DNA of 64,000 bases from Antilocapra americana (taxonomy: Eukaryota; Chordata; Mammalia; Artiodactyla; Antilocapridae), in NCBI GenBank assembly GCA_007570785.1, contig ML660203.1, forward strand, positions 6,692,638 through 6,756,637. The letters run 5' to 3'. Position numbers and translations under genes: made by a program. The notes beneath the pieces were generated by a model that was not told the DNA's origin, did not search any database, and saw only the letters and a list, made by a program, of their open reading frames with translations. Shown one piece after another: positions 1 through 11,866 of this stretch; position 1 is the stretch's first letter, and every line of letters begins with the position of its first letter.

Positions 1-1599
1 AAGTTTGAGGAACTGAGTGTGCCTTCTTGGGATGATGGGGGCCTGGGCCTGAGGTGGGGACTCAAGTCCTCCCAGCAGAAGAAATGAGAGATCAGCTTTC
101 ATGGATGCGTACCCTGGGCCAGTCCCTGTGCTGAGCTTCCCAAGGTGCTCAGGCCAGGCCCTGATCCTCAAGGGGCACATATTCTGCAGGAGCTACAAAC
201 ACACAGACCAGTAATTATTGTTTGGACAAGAGCTGGGACTGAGCCTGGATCAGCATGTTTGGTTGTTCAGGGTGTGCACCATTCAGAGAGCCAGGAATCC
301 TAGTGCCCTCCAGAGATGTGCGGCACACAAGTGTATGCAGAAGCTCTGGATGGAGGCGCACGTCCTCAGAGAGGAAAGGCTTCTGGGAAGAGGGGACAGG
401 TTGGACTTGAACACTGAGGAGATTAGCATAGCCAGGGGTGCTCAGGGGCCAGAAAGGACATAGGAAAGAGAGTTCCCCAAGTCCAACCTTTTGGGGACCA
501 CTTTACCATTTCTGCAGGATCCCTGTACCACCTGCACTATTATTTACTTAATATTTATTTTCAAAGCATCTTTCTCTTTTTTACTTAAATAAATTCCACT
601 TAAAAGGAGACTTTTATTACTGCCATAAATGGAAAATCAGCATCACTTGCCATAAAGAGAGGGTAACAGTAAAAATAAACACTATGAAAACCAAACAGCG
701 TTTGTAAATTCTAGCCAGGGAAGGTTGCCTGCTGAAGGCTATGAGCCTCCGTCCCTGTTTCCTCTCATTAACAGGGGAGATGGGTGAGAGATGGGTGTTA
801 AATTCAGAGCGGCACCGGGAAGAGACTTTCTTCTTGATCAGCAGGGCATGGGATGCAGGACCAGCTGATGCGTGCCCATCAGTGGGCAGCCACCTCCACC
901 ACTGTCACCGGCTCTGGCTGCCTTGGCCACTGGTCCAGGCCCACGATTCATCTTTAGTTAGCACCTCCGGGACCTTGCTCACTCTGGCCCATAGACCTGA
1001 AAGCTTTCCACTCACCTATATGGGGCAGCATCGTTGTCTGATTTGCCAGAAGGTTCCCTGTGTCTTGCGTGTTGGGAGGACTAACATCTGTTTTAGGAAC
1101 GAGGATGCCTGAATGCGTGCTGGTAGAATGAATGACCAAAGAAATGAATGGAGGGCTCCCTTCTGGCTGTATTGAGGCTTTGGAAGTGACTTTCTGAGGC
1201 ATCAGTTTCCTTCCCATCCCTCTGTGACCCCACAAATGGGAAAAGAACATTACTTTTGTATTAAAACAAACATGAATATATTATGGCATGGAATACAGAA
1301 CTCATGTATTTTGGATGAAACAGGAGACATCAAAGAAATGTTGTCCTTGGTGGGGAGCTGTTTACTTGGCATGCGGCAAACCCCTCGTCAAGGGCCTCCA
1401 TCCCATCCAATTGGAGGCTGCCTTCATCTCTGCAGCCTCAGGCTCTTCAGACCATGCTCTGCACACTGGAGGGCTGATGTGTTGGCAAAGGGGGCAGAGG
1501 ACCCAGAGGAAAAACAGGGACTGGGGGCAGGTGAAGTCCAGGATTTACAGATGTAGATGCCTTTTCATCCATACGACAGAGCCCTTTTCACGAGTCCAA

Positions 1600-1985
1600 G
1601 CCCACTGCAGGGCACAATCTATAATCCTCACAACAATCTTATGGTTTTTCACAGATAAAAAATCTAACACTCAGGGACAGAGGACTATGTATCACAGGGC
1701 ACAGAGCCAGTAAGTGGTAGGGCGAGGACGTGAACCCAAGTTCCAGGAAACTCCAGAGCCTGTATTATTGCCACACCAGTTCCCCTCCCTAAGATGTGGC
1801 TCCATTCTTTCTTGCTGTGTGACACTGTGTAAGTTGCTTCACTTCTCTGGGCTTCATTTCCCACCTGTGTCATTGCTTAAAGGCTTATTTTGAGGATTAC
1901 ATGAACTGTGCAGGTGAAGAGCCTGTTTCAGTGTTCTGGACACAGTAGAGCCTCAACATCCACTCACTGCTAGCACATTGACCTA
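1600..1985. repeat. Two MIR copies, head to head
   Basis: 1600-1785 resembles the reverse complement of the MIR core (acagataaaa..., gggcacagagccagtaagtgg). 1800-1985 reads forward (ctgtgtgacactgtgtaagttgcttcacttctctgg). Both are diverged. Confidence 0.65.
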
Positions 1986-2039
1986 GGTGGGGTCCCTGCA
2001 CAGCCCCGGCTGATTGCCCATCCAAAAACAATTAAAACC

Positions 2040-2125
2040 GCTAACACTTAAGTGCCTAAGGATGCTGTGCCTCAGTTTCCCCATCTGTAAATGGGGATAA
2101 TAATAGTAACTACTTCAGAGGCTGA
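2040..2125 (+). repeat. MIR fragment
   Basis: It contains the MIR core cctcagtttccccatctgta followed by aatggggataataatagtaac. Confidence 0.65.
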
Positions 2126-2144
2126 TGTAAGTTTTTTAAAATGA

Positions 2145-2255
2145 ATTTTTCTTGTAGTTGCTAATGTGGTGTTAGTTTCTGCTATACAGCAAAGGGAATC
2201 AGTTATTGTTTACATCTATGCCCTTGTTGTAAGGAGTAAATCCATTAGCATTTTT
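2145..2255 (-). repeat. Ruminant L1 3' end fragment
   Basis: On the minus strand it resembles the ruminant L1 3' UTR (gctgtatagcagaaactaac), ending in an A/T-rich tail. Confidence 0.6.
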
Positions 2256-2299
2256 ATAAAGTGAGTGTCTGACTCCAAGTATGTCCTTATAAAAATGTT

Positions 2300-2690
2300 T
2301 CCTTTTTATTTATTTATTTAGTGGTAATTGAAGTGAAATCCACATAACATAGAATTAACCATTTTAAAGTGTACAAGTCAAGGGCATTTAGTATAGTCAC
2401 AAAGTTGTGCCGCCACCATGTCTATTTGGTCCCACAGCATTTTCATCCTCCCAAAAGGAAACTCTTAGTACCCACTAAGTATTCACTCTCCCTTCCCCCA
2501 GCCCCTGGCAACCACCAATCTGCCTTCTGTCTCTATGGATTTGCCTATTCTGGATATTTCACATAAACGGAATAATAGAATATGTGGTCTTCGGGGACAA
2601 GCTTTTTTCACTCAGCATAATGTTTTTTAGGTTCGTCCATATTGTAGCTTATTATCAGATTTTATTCCTTTTTATAGAGTTGTTTCTTTA
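2300..2690 (-). repeat. L1M 3' UTR fragment
   Basis: It is recognisable as the antisense of the old mammalian L1 3' region: accattttaaagtgtacaag, cccctggcaaccaccaatct and ctatggatttgcctattctg. It carries no coding capacity. Confidence 0.8.
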
Positions 2691-2840
2691 ATGAAGTATC
2701 TCACAGAATCCCCAGCACAACCTGGGAAGCAGCCACTGTCACCCTCCTCTTCTTCAGATGAAGAAACTGAGGCACAGAAAGGGTGGGGACTTGCCCAGGC
2801 CCCCTGCCAGGCAGCCCCCACATAGCAGGGCTGGCAGGCT
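2690..2840 (-). repeat. MIR copy
   Basis: It contains cagatgaagaaactgaggca, the reverse complement of the MIR core. Confidence 0.6.
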
Positions 2841-3737
2841 GGGGGCAGGGTACCTCCCAAGGCCACCAGTGCATATTGAAGGAGACAGCCGTGGAATTAC
2901 AAATCTGGGGAGATTTAAGGAGAGTGGAAATTTTCTGGCACTTGCAGGATTGTGGAAGGTGAGCAGGTTTCCCCAGTGGAGTTCCCGCCTCCTCTTCCCA
3001 CACATCTAGGCCACAGGGGATGAAAGGGCTTGGGAGGGAGAAACCAAGTGTGGGGGCGTGCAGGGAGCCAGGGATGGGATGCAGGCTGATGGCCGTGCAG
3101 GTACCATTTCTTCTCACCCTCACCTGCACATCCTGTGAAGCTGGTGAGGTGAGCCACCCACTGCACTGATGGCTAGTGAGGCTCAGAGAGGTTGGCAGGG
3201 AAGGGCGGGGCCAGGACTTGAGCCAGAGAGTCTGAGCTCAAAGTCCAGGTGCACACCCATTCTTAATGCTTGTCACAGATGGCAGGGGCTGTGGATGGAG
3301 GAGGCACAGGGAGGCTGCGTCAGCCATAGAATGAGAGGTCACCCCAAAGCCCCAGAGAGAAGCTTCCCAGATCCACCAAGAAGGGGAAAGAAAAGCCTGG
3401 AAGCACCCAGAGTTGAGCGAGGGAGGCCAGGACCATGCAGGACAGAGCAAGAGAGTGGCAGAGATGGGGGTACCTGAAAGCCAGGTGCAGAGACCAATAG
3501 GAGGAAAGAAACTGAGGCAGCACACCCAGGGACGCTTTGGAGCAGAGCTTCTGGGGATGCCCAGAAGGCAGGGGCAGAGAGCAGAGTGGCTATCCTGCCC
3601 CCCCTCCACCCCATCTCTGCCGGGACTGGCCCAGTCACACCCAGCTCCCCTTGGGACCCAGTTCCTGCCCCCACCCCAGTCTCTCCTAACTGCCCAACTG
3701 TGTCTGAGAAATCCAAGACTGCAGCAGTAAATATGTG

Positions 3738-3905
3738 GGCTCTGGAGTCAAGCTGACCGGGATTTGAAACCCAACTGTACTTCCAGAGGTCAACCAAACC
3801 CTGAACCCCAGTTTCTTCATCTGTAAAATGGGTATTGCGGGGACTTGAGGGGATCACACATACCTATAAATGTCTGGTACATGGTAGGCTCCACAGAGCA
3901 TTATC
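3738..3905 (+). repeat. MIR copy
   Basis: It starts with gggctctggagtcaagctga and includes cagtttcttcatctgtaaaa, the diagnostic MIR core. Confidence 0.75.
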
Positions 3906-4940
3906 CTGGTGGCTGCTATTCCTGCTGCCTCTCTGGGGGTGGGGGCCTTGCTCCAGCCTCACCTCCCAAAGGCTCCCACCACCTTTTCCCTCACCTAGAA
4001 GACTGGCCTTTAGGGAAGCCTTTAAACCCAATGACTATTCTAGAAACAAATAAGCCCTAACTGAAGGGCTTCTGTCCTACCCCAGGGCCTTTGCACTTAC
4101 CGTTCTCTCTGCCTGGGAGGGGATTTAATAGAAGGCAGCAGAGCTGGGATGGGGTTGGGGGCACCCAGTGCCTACGTGGAGTTCAGTGACCACTGCTGTG
4201 GTCTCTGGGGGACATGAGGAGACCAGCCGCTGAGTCTCAGGGCCCCTGCCCCCAGAGCCCAGCCATCAGCCAGCCTGTCCACCCCCTCCCTCTCATCTGC
4301 CTGCCTGAGACCATTAGCGTGGCTTTGTTTTGAGCACTATTTCCACTACCATGTGCTCTGGCCGCCGGGCCTCCATTAGGGACCCTTTCCTGGGGCCGAT
4401 GACAGGCGGCAAACAGCTCCCCAGCCAGCCAGCTGTAATTGCAGCCGCCTCTAAGGTCGGAAATGATTTTTTTAAAACCTCACAAAGCAAAACAGACACC
4501 CTGCCGCCTGCTCTCTCCCTCCCCACCCTCAGCTGGAACCGAGCCTGAGGTTTCTGAGAAAGGGGGGGTGCAGTTAAGATTCCCCTCAGCCCAAGAGACA
4601 CCCTTAACACGCCAGGCTGGGGGAAAACAAGTCTGGGGCCTCGATCCCTCGTTTTGAACTCGGTGTGAGGCTCTGACATCTCTCTAAGCCCCTCCCGCCC
4701 CGTTTCCTCCTGGGCAAGACAAGCGTGTTGATGGGTATCTGAGGTGCCTGCCGGGGTGACTGTGACGGGGTTCAGACAGGGGGTCACGGGCCTCTCTGTG
4801 AAGCAGAGAGAACCACAAGGCAGGAGGGGAAGGAAGAGAGCCTGCCAAGGGGAGAAAATCACTCGGGAAAAGGTTCTGAGGAGGAAGGAGCTCGTGTGTT
4901 CAAGAAAGGAAGCCAGCGTACTTCTACACTCGCGCGGGGG

Positions 4941-4970
4941 CACACACACACTCACTCACACACACACACA

Positions 4971-5009
<39 letters not shown>

Positions 5010-5024
5010 TCACACACACACACA

Positions 5025-5074
<50 letters not shown>
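4941..5074 (+). repeat. (CA)n microsatellite with TCAC interruptions
   Basis: About 134 bases of CA dinucleotides are broken four times by CTCA units and end in a long pure run. Apparent reading frames here are artefacts of the repeat. Confidence 0.97.
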
Positions 5075-5075
<1 letters not shown>

Positions 5076-6164
5076 CCAGACACCCGGCTCCCGTCTCCTT
5101 TCAAGCCCACATTCCCATTAATCCCTGGGCACTTAAAAACCAGCCCCTGCATCCTATGAGCCCAGAAACTCAGCCCCTCTCCCCACAGCCTCTCCTCCTC
5201 CATTAGCCCCTACAACCTCTAAGACCTATTTAAAGCCCCCATTCGCACCCCCACAGGCCAGCCACGCCCTGTGCCTTTACCACTCAGAGACCCTCCAGGC
5301 TTGCCTCTGCCCTGGGGATCAAAACCAACCCTCCCCAGCCTAGTTTCAGCACCTCCAGTCACAGCCTGCTTTTCCGGGTACACCCGCAGGCCCCTCCAAA
5401 TGAAGCCCCTGCCAGACCCAGTCAGGCAGGGCTCCCTGCCGACCACCAGAGTCTCCTCTTGGCCCTGATGGTCCCTGGATGCAGGCAGAGAAGGTGCCCA
5501 CTGCCCCCCAGGAGGTCTTCCCTGACTGCACTGGGATAAAGCAATCACTCTCGCTGGGAAACCCCCTGAGACCTCCCTCCTCCGTGGCTCACCTGCCCTG
5601 TTTCTGGGGCTTTCACCTCTGGTTGAATGTCCTCCATATGTCTCCCTAAACTCACCCCCGCAGACACTCACCAAGGACCTGCCGGGGAAATGGAGTGAAG
5701 CTTCTTCGGAGGCCACCGCAGGTCACAACACAGAACAGTCCCCAGGGGTAGGGGAAGGACTCCAGAGCCTGGCCATGTCCTGGGACCAGCCCGGAACTTC
5801 AGTCACCCCCCGACCCCCGGCCCCGTGACATGAAGGCTGCTTCCTCCGAGGACCACAAGTGGGCTTTGGGGGCCCTCAACAAGCTCCCCTGACACTGGAC
5901 CAAACCATGTGGTATTATTCTGAGGAAATGACCCAGTTTTCATCAACCAGTCCAACTCTCGAGAGGATCGTGACCTCCAAAAAATTAGGAACCATTAGTC
6001 TAGACAGGGTCCAGTGCCCCTTGTAGCTTCCCCATGTGGTCATTCACTTGTTTATTTGTTTCGTTCATTCAACCGGCATTTCCTGGGTGCCTGCTCTGTG
6101 TGGGTGTCACTGTGATACAAAGAATCTGTACACAGGTAAGCCTGAGATGTCATCTTAAGAGAGG

Positions 6165-6360
6165 AGTGTGTGTGTGTGTGTGTGTACAGAGAGAGAGGGA
6201 AAGGGCAGACTGAGGTGGGAGAGATGAGAAGAGGGAGGAAGGAGACGGAGCAGACACAGGGAAAGGGACAAAGAAAGATGGAGAGAGATCGAAAGACAGA
6301 GATAGGGATTGAGAGAGACAAACCCATAGAAAGAGATTCGGAGGAAGAGAAGCAGGTGAG
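6165..6360 (+). repeat. (GT)n followed by a purine-rich tract
   Basis: A GT run at 6165-6185 leads into about 170 bases that are mostly A and G (gagagag, gaagagggaggaagg, gagagagat). Confidence 0.9.
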
Positions 6361-6904
6361 CATGTGGCACCGATGGGCACTGCCAGCCCCCTAATTGATG
6401 GCTCTGAGCGAGGCCCCCCTCCTGGCTCCAGCTCTAACCTTCCAGATGCTTCCAGAGCCTCCACACCTCATATCCTAAGGGCATCTGCCTGGAGGGGGCT
6501 GGGGAGGCTGGATCTGATGCAAAGGCAGAGGGCACCTGCCTGGCCCCTTAGGCCAGTTCGACAAAGGACCACCCAGGCCCCTTCCTCCCCACTGCCACAG
6601 CTCTTCCAGTCACACATGAGCAAATACCCAAGCATTCACTCCAGACTCCGGCTCAGACAGAAACAGTAACCTCCGTAGAATCCAGGCAGGCATGAGCCTA
6701 CTCCCACCGCTCCCCACTGATGATGCCAGACTTGGATCCAAGACCCTAGACTCTCAGCCCCGGGCTCTTTCAGCCAGACTGGGCCTTCTCAGCCTTTTGG
6801 CATCAAGGATCTTGAGAGAATCCCATGAATCCAGGGCGTGCTGCGGAACAAAACACCAGCCCACAAGCCCAGCTGGTTTGGCAACCAGCAGAGGACAGAT
6901 GAGC

Positions 6905-7060
6905 GGGTTAAGAGCTGCAAGCTGGGCTCAGGCCTGGCTCAGCCATCCAACATCTGCATGTCCTCAGGCAAGTCGCATCACCGTCTGCCCCCGCAAGCCT
7001 CAGTGTCCTCATCTGTAAAATGGGAGTGCCCTCTGCACAGAACAAGTGAGGACTGGATGA
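6905..7060 (+). repeat. MIR copy
   Basis: It includes caggcaagtcgcatcaccgt and ctcatctgtaaaatgggagt. Confidence 0.65.
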
Positions 7061-7264
7061 GAGGAGGTGGGGAAGGGGCAGGCACAGAGAAAATCCCCTG
7101 TGAGGCCTGGCTGGTGTTTTGGCTCAGAGCCTGGAAGGCCACTGAGAGCTAAGCGCCAGGTGCCAGATGAATGCCAGGCCACCATTGGCTCCATCCTCAC
7201 CTGCTGATTGGAGGACAGAGGACAGCAGTTGGGAGGATACAGATGGAGGTGTTCTAGATGCTTA

Positions 7265-7385
7265 GAGCTTAGGAGAACTCGGCACTGTTCAGGTGGGGAA
7301 ATGAGGCCCAGAGGAGGGGCAAAGACCTGCCAAGCCACCCAGAAGCTAGAGGCAGGGGGAGGGTGGATAAAAACCCAGGTCTGAC
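7265..7385 (-). repeat. MIR copy
   Basis: Antisense MIR core: aggtggggaaatgaggccca, with aacccaggtctgactcc at the far end. Confidence 0.6.
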
Positions 7386-7654
7386 TCCTCGCCCCAATTC
7401 AGGCATTTTAAGTGGGAGCAGAAATGATAAAGGAATCTCTACCCTAACCTCTTAACACTGGGAGCAGCGAAGGCCCCTACCCCTACCATGTCCCCAGTGT
7501 GGGACCAGGCCTCCTCAGTGCTGGGAGCCCTACCCAACTCAGCCCTTGTCCTCGCCCTACCACTAAACTGCTGGGTGACACATCTCATTAACACCCACTG
7601 TATTCTGGCTCCTGCCCACTTCACCAGTCTTTGCTCATTTGGGAAAGGAGGCAG

Positions 7655-7950
7655 GCTTCTCCTCTGTGATACCCCCAGCTAATAACTGGTCCAGCTTGCA
7701 TACCTCCTGTGATAGGGAGCTCACTCTTGGTACATTCATTGCTCTAGGAGGAAGTGCCCTTCTCCAGGCTGAACATCATTTCTGCTCCTTAACTCATTGC
7801 AATTTACACTTAAATATATTTTACAAGTTTAGTCGTTTGAGCAAGAGCCCTGTCTTCTTCACTGGTATGTCCCCAGTGGCTAAAAGAGCCTGGTCCATGG
7901 CAGGTTCTCAACTATTGAGATATTTGTTGAATGAAGGAAGAAATGAATGA
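7655..7950 (+). repeat. L2 3' end fragment
   Basis: The L2 tail pattern is visible: tgtccccagtggctaaaaga, then catggcaggttctcaactat, then atttgttgaatgaagga. Confidence 0.6.
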
Positions 7951-9361
7951 ATGATCTTGCAGCCCTGTTAGGCCAGTAGGTCCCAGTGCAAGGAGTAGGA
8001 GTATGAGGTGGGAGGGGGTGGCCTACAGGCTGGTGACCCACACACATAAATGCATCAGTGTACCACCTATACTATTATGTCCATCATGCTTTTCTATAAA
8101 CGAACTCACTATGTTTTAATATCCCTGTTAGGCTCATTCTAAGCAATCATATCTGTGAAATCGCAGTTTTGATGTGCTGGTTATATTTTTCCAATCCACA
8201 TTAAAATAACTGCGTATCTATTAAAATGTAAGAGGTTTGTCTGTGTTCTGCCTAAAACCATCTCTCAGGTAGGACCCAATCTTGCTGAGAGCTGGGGTCT
8301 TCTTGAAGAAGGGGATGGTGGACCTGAGTCCTCTGCTGGCTTCAAGGGAGGGGAGGGGACACAGCAGTGGACAGGGGGACCCGGAACAGCAGCAGCCCCT
8401 CTGCCCACCCCCTATCCCCACTCCCTTCTCCATAGCAGCAGGTGCCAGAGCAATCCTGGGGGCCCCAGCTGGTAAAGGAGTGGATTTAGTCCCCCAGTGA
8501 GACCATGGCCCCCTTTTCCATTGGAAGAATCCCACTGGGGGCTGGGAGAAGAGGCTATATTCTACATCAGGGCTGAAGCATCTCATATGCACCCCAAGGA
8601 GCTGGGCCTGGGAGTCTACCCATTGCAAGAGGTAATCAGCCTTACTCATCCCAGATGCCCATGTTGTGGTCAGTAAGGATGAGGAGGGGGTTCGGGTTTT
8701 GAGATTTTTCTACTAATAACATGGATTTCTTATGAAATTAAAATTATGTGAATGTTTAAAATGACACTGACTTGGCATGAACAGAAGTTTAAATTCAGAT
8801 CTTAGATTTCTGCCTTACCCTCCTTGCCACCCCCTCCGTCACTCCCTGCCGTCTCCCTGGGCTGGGCACTGTGGCAGGTACCAGGACCCGAGGGACTCCG
8901 ACCCGCTCCCACCATGGAGCCCCAGTTATTACAGTGGGGGTGGTGAGAGTGCCCAGATGCCAGTTCTCATGTGCACAGCTGGCCCCAAACTCCCTCAGAG
9001 CTGAGATACTCTTCCCACAATGGCCTCAACAGCTGGTTCAGTCCCTAAAGTCCAAGGTCATGGCTGAGCACCAGGAGGCGGGCTTGCTTCATGTCCCTTT
9101 TCCCTTCTTTCTGACACCTACCTCTCCTAAGGGCATCGATGTCACTGTTCACATCACGTACCCACTCTCCTTACCCATCTGATTTTCTCAACCTATGACA
9201 GAAGCTAGAAAGTCACCAAGCACGTCCTGGTCTGGGGGTGGCCAGGTCCACTGCTGCACAGCTTGGGCGTGGAACGTAGAGGTCATCATCATGGGGCCAA
9301 TGGCCTCTCCTTCCTCTCTGGGACACAACAGCATTGTGAACATGGGACCCATCAGAGGTCC

Positions 9362-9500
9362 AATATTTGCTAGGTGTGTGACCTTGGGCCGCCCTTTTAA
9401 CCTCACGGAATTTCAGGTTCCTCATGAATACGATCAGGCCAGGGGAAGTCCCCTCCCCTTAGGATTCTTATGAGGATTAAATGAGACAATGCCATTTAAA
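9362..9500 (+). repeat. MIR copy
   Basis: It contains taggtgtgtgaccttgggcc and atgaggattaaatgagacaa. Confidence 0.7.
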
Positions 9501-9540
9501 ACTCTATACATCTACTTCCGTGTAATTCTCTATCTCTCTC

Positions 9541-9722
9541 TCTTTTTTTCCTAGTATTTATTTATTCGGCTGTGCCAGGTCCGAGCTGCAGCATGCGAAC
9601 CCTTGTGGCATACAAACTCTTGGTTGCAGCATGTGGGATCTAGTTCCCTAACCAGGGATTGAACTCAGGCCCTCTGCATTGGGAACTCAGAATCTGAACC
9701 ACTGGACCACCAAGGAAGACTC
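9541..9722 (-). repeat. CHR-type tRNA-Glu SINE
   Basis: On the minus strand it has the tRNA-Glu-like head (ccaagtggt-type A box region and a gttcaatccc B box). It ends in the tttatttattc complement of its A-rich tail. Confidence 0.8.
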
Positions 9723-10569
9723 CTCACTCTCTTTCTGTACAGAGGTGGGTCAGGTGATCCCCAAAGCCAGGCACTAACCTCCCGGGCAATCTGGGTGCAC
9801 GTTCTCTTGCCCGAGGCCTTGATTTTCCCCTTCATGAAATGGGTAGAAGATGGCCTCAAAGGCCCTGCCGGCTTGGCCTAAGCCTCAGTGATTCATTCAT
9901 TCTACATGCTCCACCTCCTGCCCTGGTGGCTGGCGGGTGGGAGAGGACCACTCTCCCCACACCCTGGACCCTGCCCACTTACTTGTCACCAGGAGACTTG
10001 CCCCAACACGCCTGCTGTTGGCAGCGAGTTGAATTCCCAGTCCTGCTGGCCGCCTGCGGCTCCCCTTGCTTGGGGAAAAGGCTGAGGGAGCCGCTGATAG
10101 GCAAAGTGTCAAAAGCAATTGGTGTGAAGGACTTGGGGAAAACTGCTTGTGAGGGCCAAATCCCCACAGGAGGCTGGGAAACCCTCAGCCCAGGGCGGAG
10201 TGTTTACCGGCGTAATTGATAGAATAATCACCAACACTCGAGACAACGGCGAACACATTTTTAACATCATAACCTTCGGAAGACAGCACTCAATTTTCTC
10301 CATCTCCCAACCACCAAACTAGCCAGCTTATTGATGGGGAGATACCAACAGTTCGGGAAGGAACGCAAGAAAGCCAGGGTCATTTTTCAGTGCACGGGCT
10401 GTTTGCCAAATGGTCCGGTGGCCCCCGCCCCCTCCCCCAGCATCCCACTGCACCCTCCTGGCAACAGAAAACCTCAGGACAGGGAATCACTCAATGGACA
10501 AATGCCCGGCCAAGCCAGGATCCTTGTCTGCATTGGGGTGTATTAATAATTGAAGGTGCTGGCCTAGGG

Positions 10570-10594
10570 GTGTGTGTGTATGTGTGTGTGTGTG
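10570..10594 (+). repeat. (GT)n microsatellite
   Basis: A short TG run interrupted by one TA. Confidence 0.9.
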
Positions 10595-10769
10595 GCAGGG
10601 CGAGGGCGGGAGGATGTGATGTCTGCTGCAGTGAAGGGCTTCCTGAGAGTCCACATACCCGTTCCAGTCAGGACCTCTTTGACCTCTTCCTCACTGGCAA
10701 TCCAGCAGCCCCCAGTACCAGGCAATTTCCCATCCGTACACGTCTAATTGGGTTGGGTGAATACTTAAG

Positions 10770-10890
10770 GCAGTGACTCTGAGACTCCTGGTCTGAAGAG
10801 CTTATTAAAATGCAGATTCCCGGGTCTTCTCAACAATCATTTTGGCCAATGGATCTGCATTTTAACAAACTCCCTGGGTGCCGGCAATGC
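10770..10890 (+). repeat. MER5-type hAT fragment
   Basis: It shows the MER5A pattern: gcagtgactctgagactcct, then cttattaaaatgcagattcc, then gatctgcattttaacaaac. Confidence 0.6.
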
Positions 10891-10927
10891 AGGAAATCCA
10901 CAAAGATCCTCGTTAAAGATCCTGCCT

Positions 10928-11059
10928 CCTGGGGACTTCTCTGGTGGTCCTGCAGTTAGGACTCTGTGCTTCCCCTGTAGGGGACATGGGTTCGATCCCT
11001 GGTCAGAGAACTAAGACCCTGTGTGTGGTGCGGCCAAAAAAAAAAAAAAAAAAAAAAAA
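10928..11059 (+). repeat. CHR-type tRNA-Glu SINE with target duplication
   Basis: The head is cttctctggtggtcctgcag, the B box is gggttcgatccctgg, and it ends in a pure poly(A) of about 24. The duplicated target ATCCTGCCT lies at 10919-10927 and 11060-11068, so this is a complete retroposed copy. Confidence 0.9.
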
Positions 11060-11374
11060 ATCCTGCCTTCCAGACCCCTACTGTGAATAAGATCTAGGAA
11101 GAGTCCTGGAGAAGAGGTCTAATCCAGCTTCCTGCTTCTAACTTGTATGTGGCCTCAGCAAGATCTCATCACCTTTCTGAGCTGCTGGTTCCTCTTGGTG
11201 GAGCCCACTGCTTTCCCAGTTGTCCGTGGAACTAGAAGGGAGTCCCTGGGGTAGGGGCAGGCAGGGGAAGGAGTTCTATCACGTGACTGGCCAAGTCTGC
11301 CTCACAGCTGTCCTGGAGGAGGCAGGTTTGGAACTGCCAGACACACTTTCATTGTAGGCTTGCCTCCCCGGCTC

Positions 11375-11520
11375 TCTGTACAGATTCAGTGACCTTGAGC
11401 AAGTCACTGGCCCTTTTCTAACCTTTGTTTCCTCCTATGTTGGATGTCAGCCTTAGTGAGTAAACACTGGTTAGCGGTTTGGAAGCACCTACCACACAGT
11501 AGGAAGTTCATAAATGTCAG
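11375..11520 (+). repeat. MIR copy
   Basis: It contains gtgaccttgagcaagtcact and tagcggtttggaagcaccta. Confidence 0.6.
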
Positions 11521-11845
11521 CTCCCTTTCCTCCCACCTGTGCTGTGCTCAGGGCAATGAGCTAACCCTATCTGATCAGAAAAGATCAAATTAGTTGCCAT
11601 TCATTGAATACCTACTCAGCATAGATACTGACCATCACCACCCTTGCCTCCTGCTTCCTGATGTCTCCCTAAGAGGCAGATACCACTCCCTCCCCATCAC
11701 TCCTTATGCATTTAAAAACCCCTCTGTGAAGTGGGCTGAGTGGAGGCAGCCGGAAGGTGGGAAGTGAGACCTTGCGGACCCATCTGACCGTGGGCTTTCC
11801 CTGTGACAAGCCCCGGGGCGAGCAGATGGAAGGCGTTAGCCTGGT

Positions 11846-11866
11846 GGCTGGGCTGGGCTGGGCTGG
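11846..11866 (+). repeat. (GGGCT)n short tandem repeat
   Basis: About four GGGCT units in a row, close to 11.85 kb in VSTM2L intron 1. Confidence 0.9.

Noticed and set aside
4314..4955. 213-codon minus-strand frame
   Set aside because: It has no recognisable domain, no splice or promoter context, and low-complexity composition inside VSTM2L intron 1.
4896..5203. Frames encoding His-Thr or Cys-Val repeats
   Set aside because: They are translations of the CA/GT microsatellite.
10928..11059. Possible tRNA-Glu genes here and at similar sites
   Set aside because: A and B box-like sequences belong to SINE heads. They lack the full cloverleaf and are followed by SINE bodies or A-rich tails.
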